Positions 52,361 to 61,140 of a DNA stretch of 64,000 nt are shown piece by piece. The position numbers and the translations under genes are program-made. This stretch comes from Bacteroidia bacterium (lineage in GTDB: Bacteria; Bacteroidota; Bacteroidia; Flavobacteriales; Flavobacteriaceae). The first letter of the stretch is position 1, and each line of letters opens with the position of its first letter. The DNA lies in the NCBI GenBank assembly GCA_030427865.1, contig JAUICK010000008.1, positions 62,001 through 126,000 of the forward strand. Reading direction: 5' to 3'. Under the pieces are notes generated by a model. That model did no database searches. It worked only from the letters and a program-made list of their open reading frames with translations, and was not told the origin of the DNA.

Positions 52361-53731
52361 ATGAAAAATATATTTCCTCTATTATTTCTATTTATAACCT
52401 TTAACTTATATTCTCAGAATAAACAAGTTTTATATGGTTTTGCAGAACTACCTCAAACTCTACTCTTAAACCCAGGAGCAGAAACAAATTATAAATTTCA
52501 TGCAGGTGTTCCATTATTTTCAGGTTTTTCTTTTGATTTTGGTTCAACAGGAGTGGTAGTTTCAGATTTGTTTAAAGTAGATAGTAGACCTATAAATGAT
52601 AAAGTTTCTGAAGTTTTAAACAAGCTAAGTATAAGAGACCATATAAAGTTTAATTCTCAAATCGAAATTCTAAATGGAGGTTTTAGATATGATGATAAAA
52701 ACTATTTTAGTTTTGGATTTTATCAAGAAATAGATGTAATTTCTTACTTTCCAAAAGATGTAATTACCCTTTTAACAGAAGGTAATGCTGCATACCTTAA
52801 CAAAAGTTTTGATTTATCTCAGATACTCTATAAAGTCGATTTTTTAGGAGTCTTACACTTTGGTGTTACCAGAAAAATAAACGAAAAACTAACCTTAGGA
52901 GCAAGGTTTAAAATTTATTCTTCTGCATTAAATATGGAAACTTCTAATAATACAGGAACGTTTACCACCATTAATGGTAACAATAATATTTACACACACG
53001 TTTTAGATAATGCAAATGTAAATCTTAAAACTTCTGGACTTGTAGAAAATAACGAGGTAGTAGATGCCCCAGGCAAGTATCTTGGAAATACTTTTTTAGG
53101 CGCTAATTTAGGTTTAGGACTCGATTTTGGATTAACCTACCATATTTCAGATCAATTAGAATTCACAAGCAGTATAATAGATTTTGGTTTTGTAAAACAT
53201 AAAAAAAATATAAAAAATTCTTTTGTAAATGGAAGTTATGTATTTGACGGAATTGAGTTTACTTATGATGCTGCAAACCCCCGAAATTATTGGAATGAAT
53301 TAGATAAAGATTTTAAAGAAAAAGTGCCAAGTGGCGCCAATCAAAATGCCTATATATCTTGGAGACCAACAAAGCTAAATACAAGTTTAAAATATAGTTT
53401 TGGAGAAAGAAGAAGCAAATATTGTTATGATAATACTTATAAAGACTTTTATAGAAATGCAATTGGTGTTCAGTTATACTCTGTGTTTAGACCTTTAAGC
53501 CCTCAACTAGCATTAACAGGTTTTTTCGAAAAATCTTTTACTGAGAAATTTCATGCAAAAGTAACGTACACAATTGATGATTATTCTTTCTACAATATTG
53601 GTGCTGGTATTTCTACTCAAATCGGAAAAGTAAATTTGTATGGTATGGTTGATAATATCGCTCAATTTAACGATATTGCATCTGCAAATGGTATTTCTTT
53701 ACAATTAGGAATCAATATAATATTTAATTAA
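52361..53731 (+). CDS. DUF5723-like outer-membrane protein
   Basis: ATG 52361 starts a Sec signal (NLYSQ); a further ATG three codons earlier at 52352 overlaps the preceding stop. The remainder is a beta-barrel with repeated amphipathic strands and no catalytic motif: FAELPQTLLLNPGAETNYKFHAGVPLFSG is a common opening in DUF5723 proteins. It ends with GISLQLGINIIFN. Relatives are found in many Bacteroidota genomes, often next to a small lipoprotein, as here. A transport or gliding/T9SS-linked role is possible but unproven. Confidence 0.72.
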   Translation: MKNIFPLLFLFITFNLYSQNKQVLYGFAELPQTLLLNPGAETNYKFHAGVPLFSGFSFDFGSTGVVVSDLFKVDSRPINDKVSEVLNKLSIRDHIKFNSQIEILNGGFRYDDKNYFSFGFYQEIDVISYFPKDVITLLTEGNAAYLNKSFDLSQILYKVDFLGVLHFGVTRKINEKLTLGARFKIYSSALNMETSNNTGTFTTINGNNNIYTHVLDNANVNLKTSGLVENNEVVDAPGKYLGNTFLGANLGLGLDFGLTYHISDQLEFTSSIIDFGFVKHKKNIKNSFVNGSYVFDGIEFTYDAANPRNYWNELDKDFKEKVPSGANQNAYISWRPTKLNTSLKYSFGERRSKYCYDNTYKDFYRNAIGVQLYSVFRPLSPQLALTGFFEKSFTEKFHAKVTYTIDDYSFYNIGAGISTQIGKVNLYGMVDNIAQFNDIASANGISLQLGINIIFN

Positions 53732-53732
53732 G

Positions 53733-54539
53733 ATGATAAAAAAAGTCGTATTCAGTTTTTTGTTTTTTACAACACTATCAATATTTGGTCAAAAAGAGAA
53801 AATTAATTCATATAAATATTTGATTGTTCCAGATAAATTTGAATTTTTAAAAAGCACAGATCAATATCAAACAAGTTCTTTAACCAAGTTTTTATTAAAG
53901 AAAAAAGGATTTAATGTCTTTTTAAGTAACGAAAATCTTCCTCAAGAATTAATTAAAAACAGATGTTTAGCTTTAATAGCAACTGTTATAGATAATTCGA
54001 ATATGTTTACTTTTAAAAGCAAAATAGAAATTAAAGATTGTAATGGTAATATTTTGTACGCTTCTAAAATAGGAAAAAGCAAAGAGAAAAATTATAAAAA
54101 AGGACATCACGAATCTATTAGGAGAGCTTTTGATACTATGGGAGATTTAGAATACAATTACAAGCCTAATAAAGTAGTTGTGTCTAACGCTGAGATTGTT
54201 AAAAATGAAATTACAAAACCAATAAAAAAAGTTATTCCTGATGTAAAAGAGATAACATTAATAAAAGAAAATGTACCTGTTAAAAAGAACATAATTAGTA
54301 AAGAAGTTTCTGAGCTAAATACAAATTTAGAAACTCTATATGCTCAGGCTAAAGAAAATGGTTACCAATTAGTAAATACTACACCATCTATAGTTTTTCA
54401 AATATTAAAGACCAAAGTAAAGCATGTTTTTATAATTAAAGATAAAAACGGAATTTTATATAAAGATGCTAACTCTTGGACTGCAGAGTACTATAAAAAT
54501 AATACCTTGGTTGTAAAAAAATACAATATTAAATTCTAA
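53733..54539 (+). CDS. Secreted protein of unknown function
   Basis: Sec signal (STLSIFGQ) then a 100-residue alpha/beta part with YLIVPDKFEFLKSTDQYQTSSLTKFLLKKKGFNVF and IEIKDCNGNILYASKIGKSKEKNYKKGHHESIRRAF. A Lys-rich linker follows (about 150-185) and an 80-residue C-terminal domain (TTPSIVFQILKTK, KDKNGILYKDANSWTAEYY). I do not recognise either part. The start lies 1 base after the barrel gene, so lipoprotein, barrel and this protein are one operon and may act in one envelope complex. Its stop overlaps the convergent rarA gene by 4 bases. Confidence 0.6.
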   Translation: MIKKVVFSFLFFTTLSIFGQKEKINSYKYLIVPDKFEFLKSTDQYQTSSLTKFLLKKKGFNVFLSNENLPQELIKNRCLALIATVIDNSNMFTFKSKIEIKDCNGNILYASKIGKSKEKNYKKGHHESIRRAFDTMGDLEYNYKPNKVVVSNAEIVKNEITKPIKKVIPDVKEITLIKENVPVKKNIISKEVSELNTNLETLYAQAKENGYQLVNTTPSIVFQILKTKVKHVFIIKDKNGILYKDANSWTAEYYKNNTLVVKKYNIKF

Positions 54540-55807
54540 TAATTGTATTTATCTCTCCAACGTTTTTTTAAAAAATCTCTAAAGTTATGTTCTCTTAGAT
54601 TATTTCCGGGATCGTATAATTTTGTGTTAGAAATTTCATCAGGTAGAAATTCTTGTTCAACAAAGTTATTTTGATAATCATGAGAATACTTATAATTTTT
54701 TCCATAATCTAAATCTCGCATTAATTTTGTAGGTGCATTTCTTAAGTGTAATGGTACAGATAAATCTCCTGTTTGTTGCACTAACTTTTGAGCATTTTTA
54801 ATAGATAAATAAGAAGCATTACTTTTAGGAGAATTGGCTAAATATATTGCACACTGACTTAAGATAATTCTCGACTCTGGATTGCCAATTACAGAAACTG
54901 CTTGAAATGTATTATTTGCTAAGATTAAAGCTGTTGGGTTTGCATTACCAATATCTTCTGATGCCGAAATTAATAACCTTCTTGCAATAAATTTTACATC
55001 TTCTCCACCTTCTATCATTCGTGCTAACCAATAAACTGCAGCATTTGGGTCGCTACCTCTTATCGATTTTATAAAAGCAGAAATAATATCATAATGTTGT
55101 TCTCCTGTTTTATCGTATTTTGCTGTGTTTTTCTGAATTTTAGCTAAAACTAAATTATTAGTTATTTCTATTTCATTTTCAGTAGAAACTAACAACTCAA
55201 AAATATTTAAAAGTTTTCTTGCATCACCACCAGAAACTTTTAGTAAAGCCTCTGTTTCTTTAAGCGTTATTTTTTTTGATAATAAAAGGCTATCTTTTTC
55301 CATAGCCCTATGCAATAAGGCAATTAAATCATTTTTATCAAAAGAATTTAAAATATATACCTGACAACGAGAGAGTAGGGCAGGTATAACCTCAAAACTT
55401 GGGTTTTCTGTTGTAGCGCCAATTAATGTAACCCATCCTTTTTCTACAGCGCCTAAAAGAGAATCTTGTTGAGATTTACTAAATCTATGAATTTCATCAA
55501 TAAAAAGAATTGGGTTTTTCGCGGTAAATAAACCACCACTTTTTTTAGCTTTCTCTATAACATCTCTAACATCTTTTACACCCGAGCTTATTGCGCTTAG
55601 CGTATAAAAAGGTCTGTTAGATTCTGTGGCTATAATATTTGCTAGAGTAGTTTTACCTATTCCTGGAGGTCCCCAAAGAACTAATGAAGGAATAATTCCT
55701 TGTTTGATTAAATTGGTTAAAACTCCATTTTTGCCCACTAAATGTTGCTGACTAATATAATCATCTAAAGTTTTAGGTCTAATTCTTTCTGCCAAAGGTT
55801 CATTCAT
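54536..55807 (-). CDS. rarA: Replication-associated recombination ATPase RarA
   Basis: A 423-residue AAA+ ATPase with N-terminal [22 protein letters not shown], Walker [13 protein letters not shown], Walker [11 protein letters not shown], a sensor [13 protein letters not shown] and the C-terminal tetramer domain with [34 protein letters not shown]. RarA (MgsA) acts at stalled forks with SSB. The family pattern is complete and the length is normal. It is cytoplasmic. It is divergent from the rhomboid gene. Confidence 0.96.
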   Translation of the reverse strand: MNEPLAERIRPKTLDDYISQQHLVGKNGVLTNLIKQGIIPSLVLWGPPGIGKTTLANIIATESNRPFYTLSAISSGVKDVRDVIEKAKKSGGLFTAKNPILFIDEIHRFSKSQQDSLLGAVEKGWVTLIGATTENPSFEVIPALLSRCQVYILNSFDKNDLIALLHRAMEKDSLLLSKKITLKETEALLKVSGGDARKLLNIFELLVSTENEIEITNNLVLAKIQKNTAKYDKTGEQHYDIISAFIKSIRGSDPNAAVYWLARMIEGGEDVKFIARRLLISASEDIGNANPTALILANNTFQAVSVIGNPESRIILSQCAIYLANSPKSNASYLSIKNAQKLVQQTGDLSVPLHLRNAPTKLMRDLDYGKNYKYSHDYQNNFVEQEFLPDEISNTKLYDPGNNLREHNFRDFLKKRWRDKYNY

Positions 55808-55884
55808 AAGGTAAAAATAACAAAGATTTATGACAGAAATTGTAAAAAAATGGATTGGTTAGATTTTTGTAATTTAATTTTTTG

Positions 55885-56559
55885 ATGAAAGACGAAAAAA
55901 AATTAACAATTTATCAATCCGTATTTTTAATCCCTGTTGTATTTCTACTATTAATTTGGGGTATTTATTGGGTTGAGATTCAGTTTGGACTTAATTTTAA
56001 TAAGTTTGGAGTTTACCCAAGGAGTTTTAAAGGCTTTAGGGGTGTTTTTTGTATGCATTTTATTCATAGTAATGTAAATCATCTTTTTAACAATTCTATT
56101 CCTTTATTTGTACTATTAAGCAGTCTTTTTTATTTTTACAAAGATGTAGCATACAAAGTTCTACTATTTGGAGGTTTTTTTACAGGTTTTTTTACATGGG
56201 TAATTGCCAGAGAATCTTATCATATTGGAGCAAGTGGAATTGTTTACCTATTATTTAGTTTTGTTTTTTTTAGCGGAATAATAAAAAAGCACTATAGGTT
56301 AGTTGCCTTATCGTTAATTATTATTTTTCTATACGGAAGCATGATATGGTATGTGTTACCAATTAAAGAAGGTATGTCTTGGGAAGGACATTTATCTGGT
56401 TTTTTAGTCGGATTAATTTTAGCGATTTTGTACAGAAAAAAAGGTTTAGTTAAAAGAGAACATCAATTTATAGAAACAGAGTTTGATAGTTTTTTTGATG
56501 AAAACGGAAATTTTAATCCTCCTATTTCTATAAAAGAAGATGAAAATGAGAAGTTATAA
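55885..56559 (+). CDS. Rhomboid-family intramembrane serine protease
   Basis: Six membrane helices. The catalytic Ser is in SYHIGASGIVYLL (GASG motif) and the His in WEGHLSGFLVGL, while HFIHSNVNHLFNNSIPLFVLLS matches the second helix (HxxxxHxxxN) region. The ATG at 55885 is taken rather than the TTG at 55882. A short acidic cytoplasmic tail (FDENGNFNPP) follows. Substrate unknown. The gene has its own promoter next to the divergent rarA gene. Confidence 0.9.
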   Translation: MKDEKKLTIYQSVFLIPVVFLLLIWGIYWVEIQFGLNFNKFGVYPRSFKGFRGVFCMHFIHSNVNHLFNNSIPLFVLLSSLFYFYKDVAYKVLLFGGFFTGFFTWVIARESYHIGASGIVYLLFSFVFFSGIIKKHYRLVALSLIIIFLYGSMIWYVLPIKEGMSWEGHLSGFLVGLILAILYRKKGLVKREHQFIETEFDSFFDENGNFNPPISIKEDENEKL

Positions 56560-56570
56560 AAGTTATATTT

Positions 56571-57317
56571 TTATACAGACAACCTTTGTCTAACAGCTTC
56601 ATATAAAAAAGCTCCACAGGCAACAGAAACATTTAAAGAAGCTATATCTCCTAATAATGGTAGCTTAGCCTTATAATCTACCATTTTTAAAATTGATGGA
56701 TTTACCCCTCTATACTCAGAACCCATAATAATTGCTATTGGTAGATTAAAGTTGATGTTATAAATAGAATTATCAGTTTTCTCTGTTGCTGCCACAGTTT
56801 TTATTTCTGATGCTTGTAAAATATACAACGCATCTTTAATATGATCTACTTTACAAATTGGTATTTTAAAAGCTGCACCAGCAGATGTTTTTATGGTTTC
56901 AGCATTTACAGGTGCGCTTCCATTTTTTTGAATAATTATACCATTTACCCCAGTACATTCTGCAGTTCTAATTATTGCGCCGAAGTTACGAACATCAGAA
57001 ATTTGATCTAATAATAAAAACAAAGGTGTTTTCTTCTTTTCTAATATAGATTCTAATAGTTCTTCTAAGTCATAGAAATCAATTGGCGAAATTTGAGCAA
57101 CAGCACCTTGATGATTATTGTTTTTAGACAATCTATCTAATTTTTCAACAGGAACTGTACTTGTGGCTATTTTTTTTGACTTTATTATTTTGTCTAATTC
57201 ATAATAAAGATTACCTCTTAACCCTTTTTGTAAATATATTTTATTAATCGTAGAACCACTTTCTATAGCTTCTATTATTGCTCTAATTCCAAAAATATTT
57301 GTTGTTTCTGCTGTCAT
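56571..57317 (-). CDS. rlmB: 23S rRNA 2'-O-methyltransferase RlmB (SpoU family)
   Basis: The N-terminal substrate-binding domain (NIFGIRAIIEAIESGSTINKIYLQKGL, NNNHQGAVAQI) precedes a trefoil-knot SPOUT domain with motifs DQISDVRNFGAIIRTAECTGV, IMGSEYRGVNPSIL and PLLGDIASLNVSVACGAFLYEAVRQR. This matches RlmB, which methylates G2251 of 23S rRNA in E. coli numbering, and related TrmH proteins. Length 248 is typical. It is convergent with the rhomboid gene, 11 bases apart. Confidence 0.93.
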   Translation of the reverse strand: MTAETTNIFGIRAIIEAIESGSTINKIYLQKGLRGNLYYELDKIIKSKKIATSTVPVEKLDRLSKNNNHQGAVAQISPIDFYDLEELLESILEKKKTPLFLLLDQISDVRNFGAIIRTAECTGVNGIIIQKNGSAPVNAETIKTSAGAAFKIPICKVDHIKDALYILQASEIKTVAATEKTDNSIYNINFNLPIAIIMGSEYRGVNPSILKMVDYKAKLPLLGDIASLNVSVACGAFLYEAVRQRLSV

Positions 57318-57344
57318 AATGCAAATGTATGTTAAAATTTAGAA

Positions 57345-57378
57345 GAGCAAAAAAAAACCACCTCATTTGAGGTGGTTT
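57345..57378 (-). terminator. Terminator of the second SusC/SusD operon
   Basis: AAACCACCTCA (57355-57365) pairs with TGAGGTGGTTT (57368-57378). On the minus strand it is followed by a long T run. It lies 18 bases after the stop codon of the last lipoprotein gene of the operon. Confidence 0.88.
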
Positions 57379-57396
57379 AATTAATTGTAAGAAATA

Positions 57397-58764
57397 TTAA
57401 TTGTTAAACTCTAATGTTCCACTAAAGTTATTCTTAGAAATTTTCTTTTTAGACTTAGATAATTGTTTTAAATCATCCATAGACATCGTTTTAGCATCTT
57501 TACTTCTTGTATAAGTACCAATTCTTGTATATAAATAATCGATATCATCTATTTTTGCATTATCAACTGTTCTATATAAACTTACCCAATGCGTAATAGT
57601 ACCCGCATCAAAGTCATAAGAACCTGGGCTATTAAAAGGAATACCAAAAATTGAACCAGAATAATGAGCCCAATGAGTTGCAGCACCTCCTACAGTAATT
57701 ATAGATGGAGAATTAGGCATAACATCTAATTCATCAGCTTCAGTGGCACTATATACAATTGGTAATGTCTCAGATTCATTAACACCACCTAATGCAATAA
57801 ATCCACTAAATAAGTTAATACCTCTTAAAGTTAAAGCGTTAGTTGGATCTGCGGTAATTTCAAATGTACCATTGTCTGGTAAGAAAACACCTGGGTTAGC
57901 AGCAACTTGACCAGCATAAAAACCATTTAAACCACCATAAAATACAGTAGAATAATTATACATACCAGGGCTTAATTTAGCTTTTTCAGCTATAGTGAAG
58001 ACTCTTGTCCAGAAATAATAACCGAAACCTGTTAATGGAGCTACGCTTTTACCTGAATTGTCCTTAAAAGTATCTGCACCCCAAGTAACTAAAATTGCAT
58101 CATCTGGAGCAAAAGTTCCATGATCAGATATTGAAACTGTAGTTCCACTTGTTTTAAACATAGAAGCACCGCTTACAGTTACAGTTCTTCCGCTAAAAAA
58201 TCCTGTAAAAGTTACATCACCACCTTGATAAAAAACAGGCTCGCTAAAAGCTAAATCAATAGTACCAAAAGGACTATTAGTTCCTGGTTGAACATTATGA
58301 GCTGGAGTTGTGTTATCTCTATCAAAAGTTGGAGCTATTGTATCTGGAGTGGTTACATCTGTTTTCATAACATCAGAAGCAATACCATCTACACTTGTCA
58401 TAACTGAATAAATAGAATACTCATAGGCACCATAAACATTTTTAGTCATTGAATAAGACCAAGCATTTCCTGCCGTAAGTTTAGCATTTTTATTAACTAA
58501 GCTACCAGAGTTTTCTCTAATTATAGATTCCGCATTTGGTGCAGTTTCGTTAGATCTCTGAATAGCAAAATATACTGTACCATCTGCTTGAGCTGTAAAG
58601 TTTACATCAAAGCTTGTGTCTGTAGCATTGCTTGTATCAACTGTTAAAGCTGGTGTAGGAGCATATACTTTTGGTGTATAATTAACTTCTTCTTCTTGGT
58701 CACAGGCTATAAAAACTGTGATAAGAGAGAAAAAGTATACTAATTTTTTTAAATTTATTTTCAT
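57397..58764 (-). CDS. Surface lipoprotein with Ig-like domains, second SusC/SusD locus
   Basis: Signal LITVFIACDQ marks a lipoprotein. The mature part starts with two beta-sandwich domains (about 35-140, with TSFDVNFTAQADGTVYFAIQRSN, and 140-250, with FGTIDLAFSEPVFYQGGDVTFTGFF, a bacterial Ig-like form), followed by a 200-residue C-terminal domain with FWTRVFTIAEKAKLSPGMYNYS. Genes in this place, as the last of a susC-susD operon, tend to encode SusE/SusF-like glycan-binding proteins. I recognise no specific family for the C-terminal domain. No active-site motif is seen. Confidence 0.7.
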   Translation of the reverse strand: MKINLKKLVYFFSLITVFIACDQEEEVNYTPKVYAPTPALTVDTSNATDTSFDVNFTAQADGTVYFAIQRSNETAPNAESIIRENSGSLVNKNAKLTAGNAWSYSMTKNVYGAYEYSIYSVMTSVDGIASDVMKTDVTTPDTIAPTFDRDNTTPAHNVQPGTNSPFGTIDLAFSEPVFYQGGDVTFTGFFSGRTVTVSGASMFKTSGTTVSISDHGTFAPDDAILVTWGADTFKDNSGKSVAPLTGFGYYFWTRVFTIAEKAKLSPGMYNYSTVFYGGLNGFYAGQVAANPGVFLPDNGTFEITADPTNALTLRGINLFSGFIALGGVNESETLPIVYSATEADELDVMPNSPSIITVGGAATHWAHYSGSIFGIPFNSPGSYDFDAGTITHWVSLYRTVDNAKIDDIDYLYTRIGTYTRSKDAKTMSMDDLKQLSKSKKKISKNNFSGTLEFNN

Positions 58765-58777
58765 GATAAATGTATTA

Positions 58778-59665
58778 TTAATTCATTGTTAATGTTTCCG
58801 TGAAAGATCTAAGAACAGCAGCACTAGCTATATCTGCACCTTGTAATAAATCGTAACTAATAGTCATTGTTTTAGAACAAGATACAAATTGACCTGTTGC
58901 TTCAATGAAGTAAGGTGGTTGAGCAGCTCCATTCCAAGTAGTAGTACATAAAGGTTGTTTTGCTATGGTAATAGCACCAGTAATTGGGTCTACAACAGCA
59001 GTTACTTTAAAGCTATCTACGATAACTTCATCCCAAAAAGCAGTATCTGTCATCCATCCATAACTTAAACCTTCAATAAATAAATCTGTACCATTAGAAG
59101 AAGTAGTTACTTGACTTTCATTAGGTCCAGCTTGAGAAGCTGGTGCATTGTCCATTCCTGACCAAGTAGCATCACCTAACCCTTGAATTGTAAAAGCACA
59201 ATCGTCGTCTTCAAAAGTAACAGTAAATACTTTACCATTAGAATCTGGTCCTGGTAAGCCTAAACTTGAACCATCTGATGCAGCACTTAAAGTAAATTTT
59301 ATTATTTTATCACCGTCTTCATCGAAATTATCTATTGGCATAATTTGAATTTCATCTACATATTTACCTGCAGAAAAAACAAAATTTGATTTACCATTAA
59401 CGATAGTGTAATTTGCAGAACTACCCGTTTCAGCAGAAATGTCAACATCAACAGTAATGTCGCTTGATAAATTTGCAACTGAAGCGTAAGCTGTAATTGT
59501 TATTGCACCATTAGCACTTTCTAAAGCACTTGCAGAGGTAACCGTTCCAAAAGAGATAAAATTGCTCCCTGAGTATATGTTTTTCTCATTATCATTTTCA
59601 TTACAGCTAATGAAAGCTGTAATGATAAATGATAAAAGTATAGTTTTAATTATATTTTTTTTCAT
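58778..59665 (-). CDS. Surface lipoprotein with Calx-beta-like region, second SusC/SusD locus
   Basis: Signal FIITAFISCNEND leads into a Calx-beta-like domain (about 40-150; ITVDVDISAETGSSANYTIVNGKSNFVFSAGKYVDEI and FTVTFEDDDC). The C-terminal half (about 150-295) has FTIQGLGDATWSGMDNAPAS and IEGLSYGWMTDTAFWDEVIVDSF, a beta-rich module with no family I can name. It is 12 bases after susD and 13 before the final lipoprotein gene. The likely role is extracellular binding for the locus. Confidence 0.68.
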   Translation of the reverse strand: MKKNIIKTILLSFIITAFISCNENDNEKNIYSGSNFISFGTVTSASALESANGAITITAYASVANLSSDITVDVDISAETGSSANYTIVNGKSNFVFSAGKYVDEIQIMPIDNFDEDGDKIIKFTLSAASDGSSLGLPGPDSNGKVFTVTFEDDDCAFTIQGLGDATWSGMDNAPASQAGPNESQVTTSSNGTDLFIEGLSYGWMTDTAFWDEVIVDSFKVTAVVDPITGAITIAKQPLCTTTWNGAAQPPYFIEATGQFVSCSKTMTISYDLLQGADIASAAVLRSFTETLTMN

Positions 59666-59676
59666 TTTAAAGTTTT

Positions 59677-61122
59677 TTAGTAACCTATATTATTGTTTGC
59701 TATGTTATCATTAGAATCTACTTCAGATTGAGGTAGAGGCCATACCATTCTGTAGTCTGGATATGTTACAGTTGCTATTGTAGAAGGAGAAGCTACTTGT
59801 GTTCTATTAACACTTTCTTTCCATCTTACTATATCATACAATCTATGACCTTCAAAAGCTAATTCTTTTCTTCTTTCTACTTTTACTTCAGCTAATAAAA
59901 CTGCACCAGTAGAAGTAGTAGCAGGTACACTAGGGTCAGCTACTTGTCTTACTTTATCTAAAGCTTTTTGCCCTTCAGTAATATTTCCACCACCCATTGC
60001 TGCTGCTTCTGCTAAAATCAGATATACTTCAGAAAGTCTAAGAACTGGTATTGCACTTGTCCAAGAATTTGCAAATTTAAAGTTATACATAACTCCAGAT
60101 TCGTCTCTGAACCAATTTTTCCTAACATCAGTAGCAGAGTATAAGTTTAAGATGTCTGTAGTTGGTATTAAATCTCCGTAACCACCATTGCCATCATCTC
60201 CAAGATTTACATAAATAGACCCTAAAGAATCAAACCCATTATTATCGTTTGTAGTAGCAGGTAATTGTAAAATTACATCACTTTCCATTAACCCATCCCA
60301 GTTACTCATATAAGTAGCATTTGTAGCTAAAGAATATACTCCGCTATCAATTACTGTTTTTGCAGTTGTGTAAGCATTTGGGTAATCTTCTTTGTACAGA
60401 TAAACTTTTGCTAGTAATGCCTGTACTGCTGATTTGTTGAACTTTGAGTTTTTATCTGCAGCAGTTGCTGGTAATAAACTAATAGCTTGTTGTAAATCTG
60501 CAATAATTTGAGTATATACATCAGCTACTGTTGAACGTGGAGTGTGTCTTGCTTGACCATAAGTAGTTAGCAAAGGTACCCCTAAATGACCACCACTACC
60601 ATTTGCTCCAGTAGCTACTGACGCATCTGTTGTAGAGTATGGAAAAGCATATGTTCTTACCAAATCAAAATGTGCCATACCTCTAATAGCATAAGCGTGT
60701 CCGTTAATTTCGTCTAATTGTGCAGGAGTGGCATCCGTTGCATTAGCAGAAAAATTTAAAATTGTATTGGCAGCATTAATATTCTTGTAAGAATTATTCC
60801 AAACACCACTAACAGCTCCATCAGTTGGTAAAACTGAGTATTGGTATTGTCTTAAATATCTACCAGAGTTAGAAGGACTCACAAGTATATTGTCAGCAGC
60901 AACTTCAGGAGTCACCATTAATTCTCTACCATAATAATCTCTTCGATATAATAAATCGTATAAACCATCTACTGAAGCTGTTGCAGAAGAAAGGTTCTGG
61001 ATACCGTCTACTACAGCTACACTGTCGTATGGTGTAGCATCTAAATCTATGTCATTACATGAATTAAGAGAAATAAGAGCTATCCCTAATAATCCAATAT
61101 ATTTTATTTGTTTAAATTTCAT
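59677..61122 (-). CDS. SusD-family nutrient-binding lipoprotein
   Basis: Signal GIALISLNSCND then the SusD/RagB fold: IDLDATPYDSVAVVDGIQNLSSATASVDGLYDLLYRRDYYGREL at the front, helices AIRGMAHFDLVRTYAFPYSTTD, VQALLAKVYLYKEDYPNAYTTA, and the C-terminal RRKELAFEGHRLYDIVRWKESVNR. It pairs with the SusC encoded 18 bases upstream. It is 481 residues, normal. Its sequence differs clearly from the alginate SusD at 12526, so the ligand is likely a different polymer or peptide; none can be named. Confidence 0.93.
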   Translation of the reverse strand: MKFKQIKYIGLLGIALISLNSCNDIDLDATPYDSVAVVDGIQNLSSATASVDGLYDLLYRRDYYGRELMVTPEVAADNILVSPSNSGRYLRQYQYSVLPTDGAVSGVWNNSYKNINAANTILNFSANATDATPAQLDEINGHAYAIRGMAHFDLVRTYAFPYSTTDASVATGANGSGGHLGVPLLTTYGQARHTPRSTVADVYTQIIADLQQAISLLPATAADKNSKFNKSAVQALLAKVYLYKEDYPNAYTTAKTVIDSGVYSLATNATYMSNWDGLMESDVILQLPATTNDNNGFDSLGSIYVNLGDDGNGGYGDLIPTTDILNLYSATDVRKNWFRDESGVMYNFKFANSWTSAIPVLRLSEVYLILAEAAAMGGGNITEGQKALDKVRQVADPSVPATTSTGAVLLAEVKVERRKELAFEGHRLYDIVRWKESVNRTQVASPSTIATVTYPDYRMVWPLPQSEVDSNDNIANNNIGY

Positions 61123-61140
61123 AATTACTTTAATTTTTTT

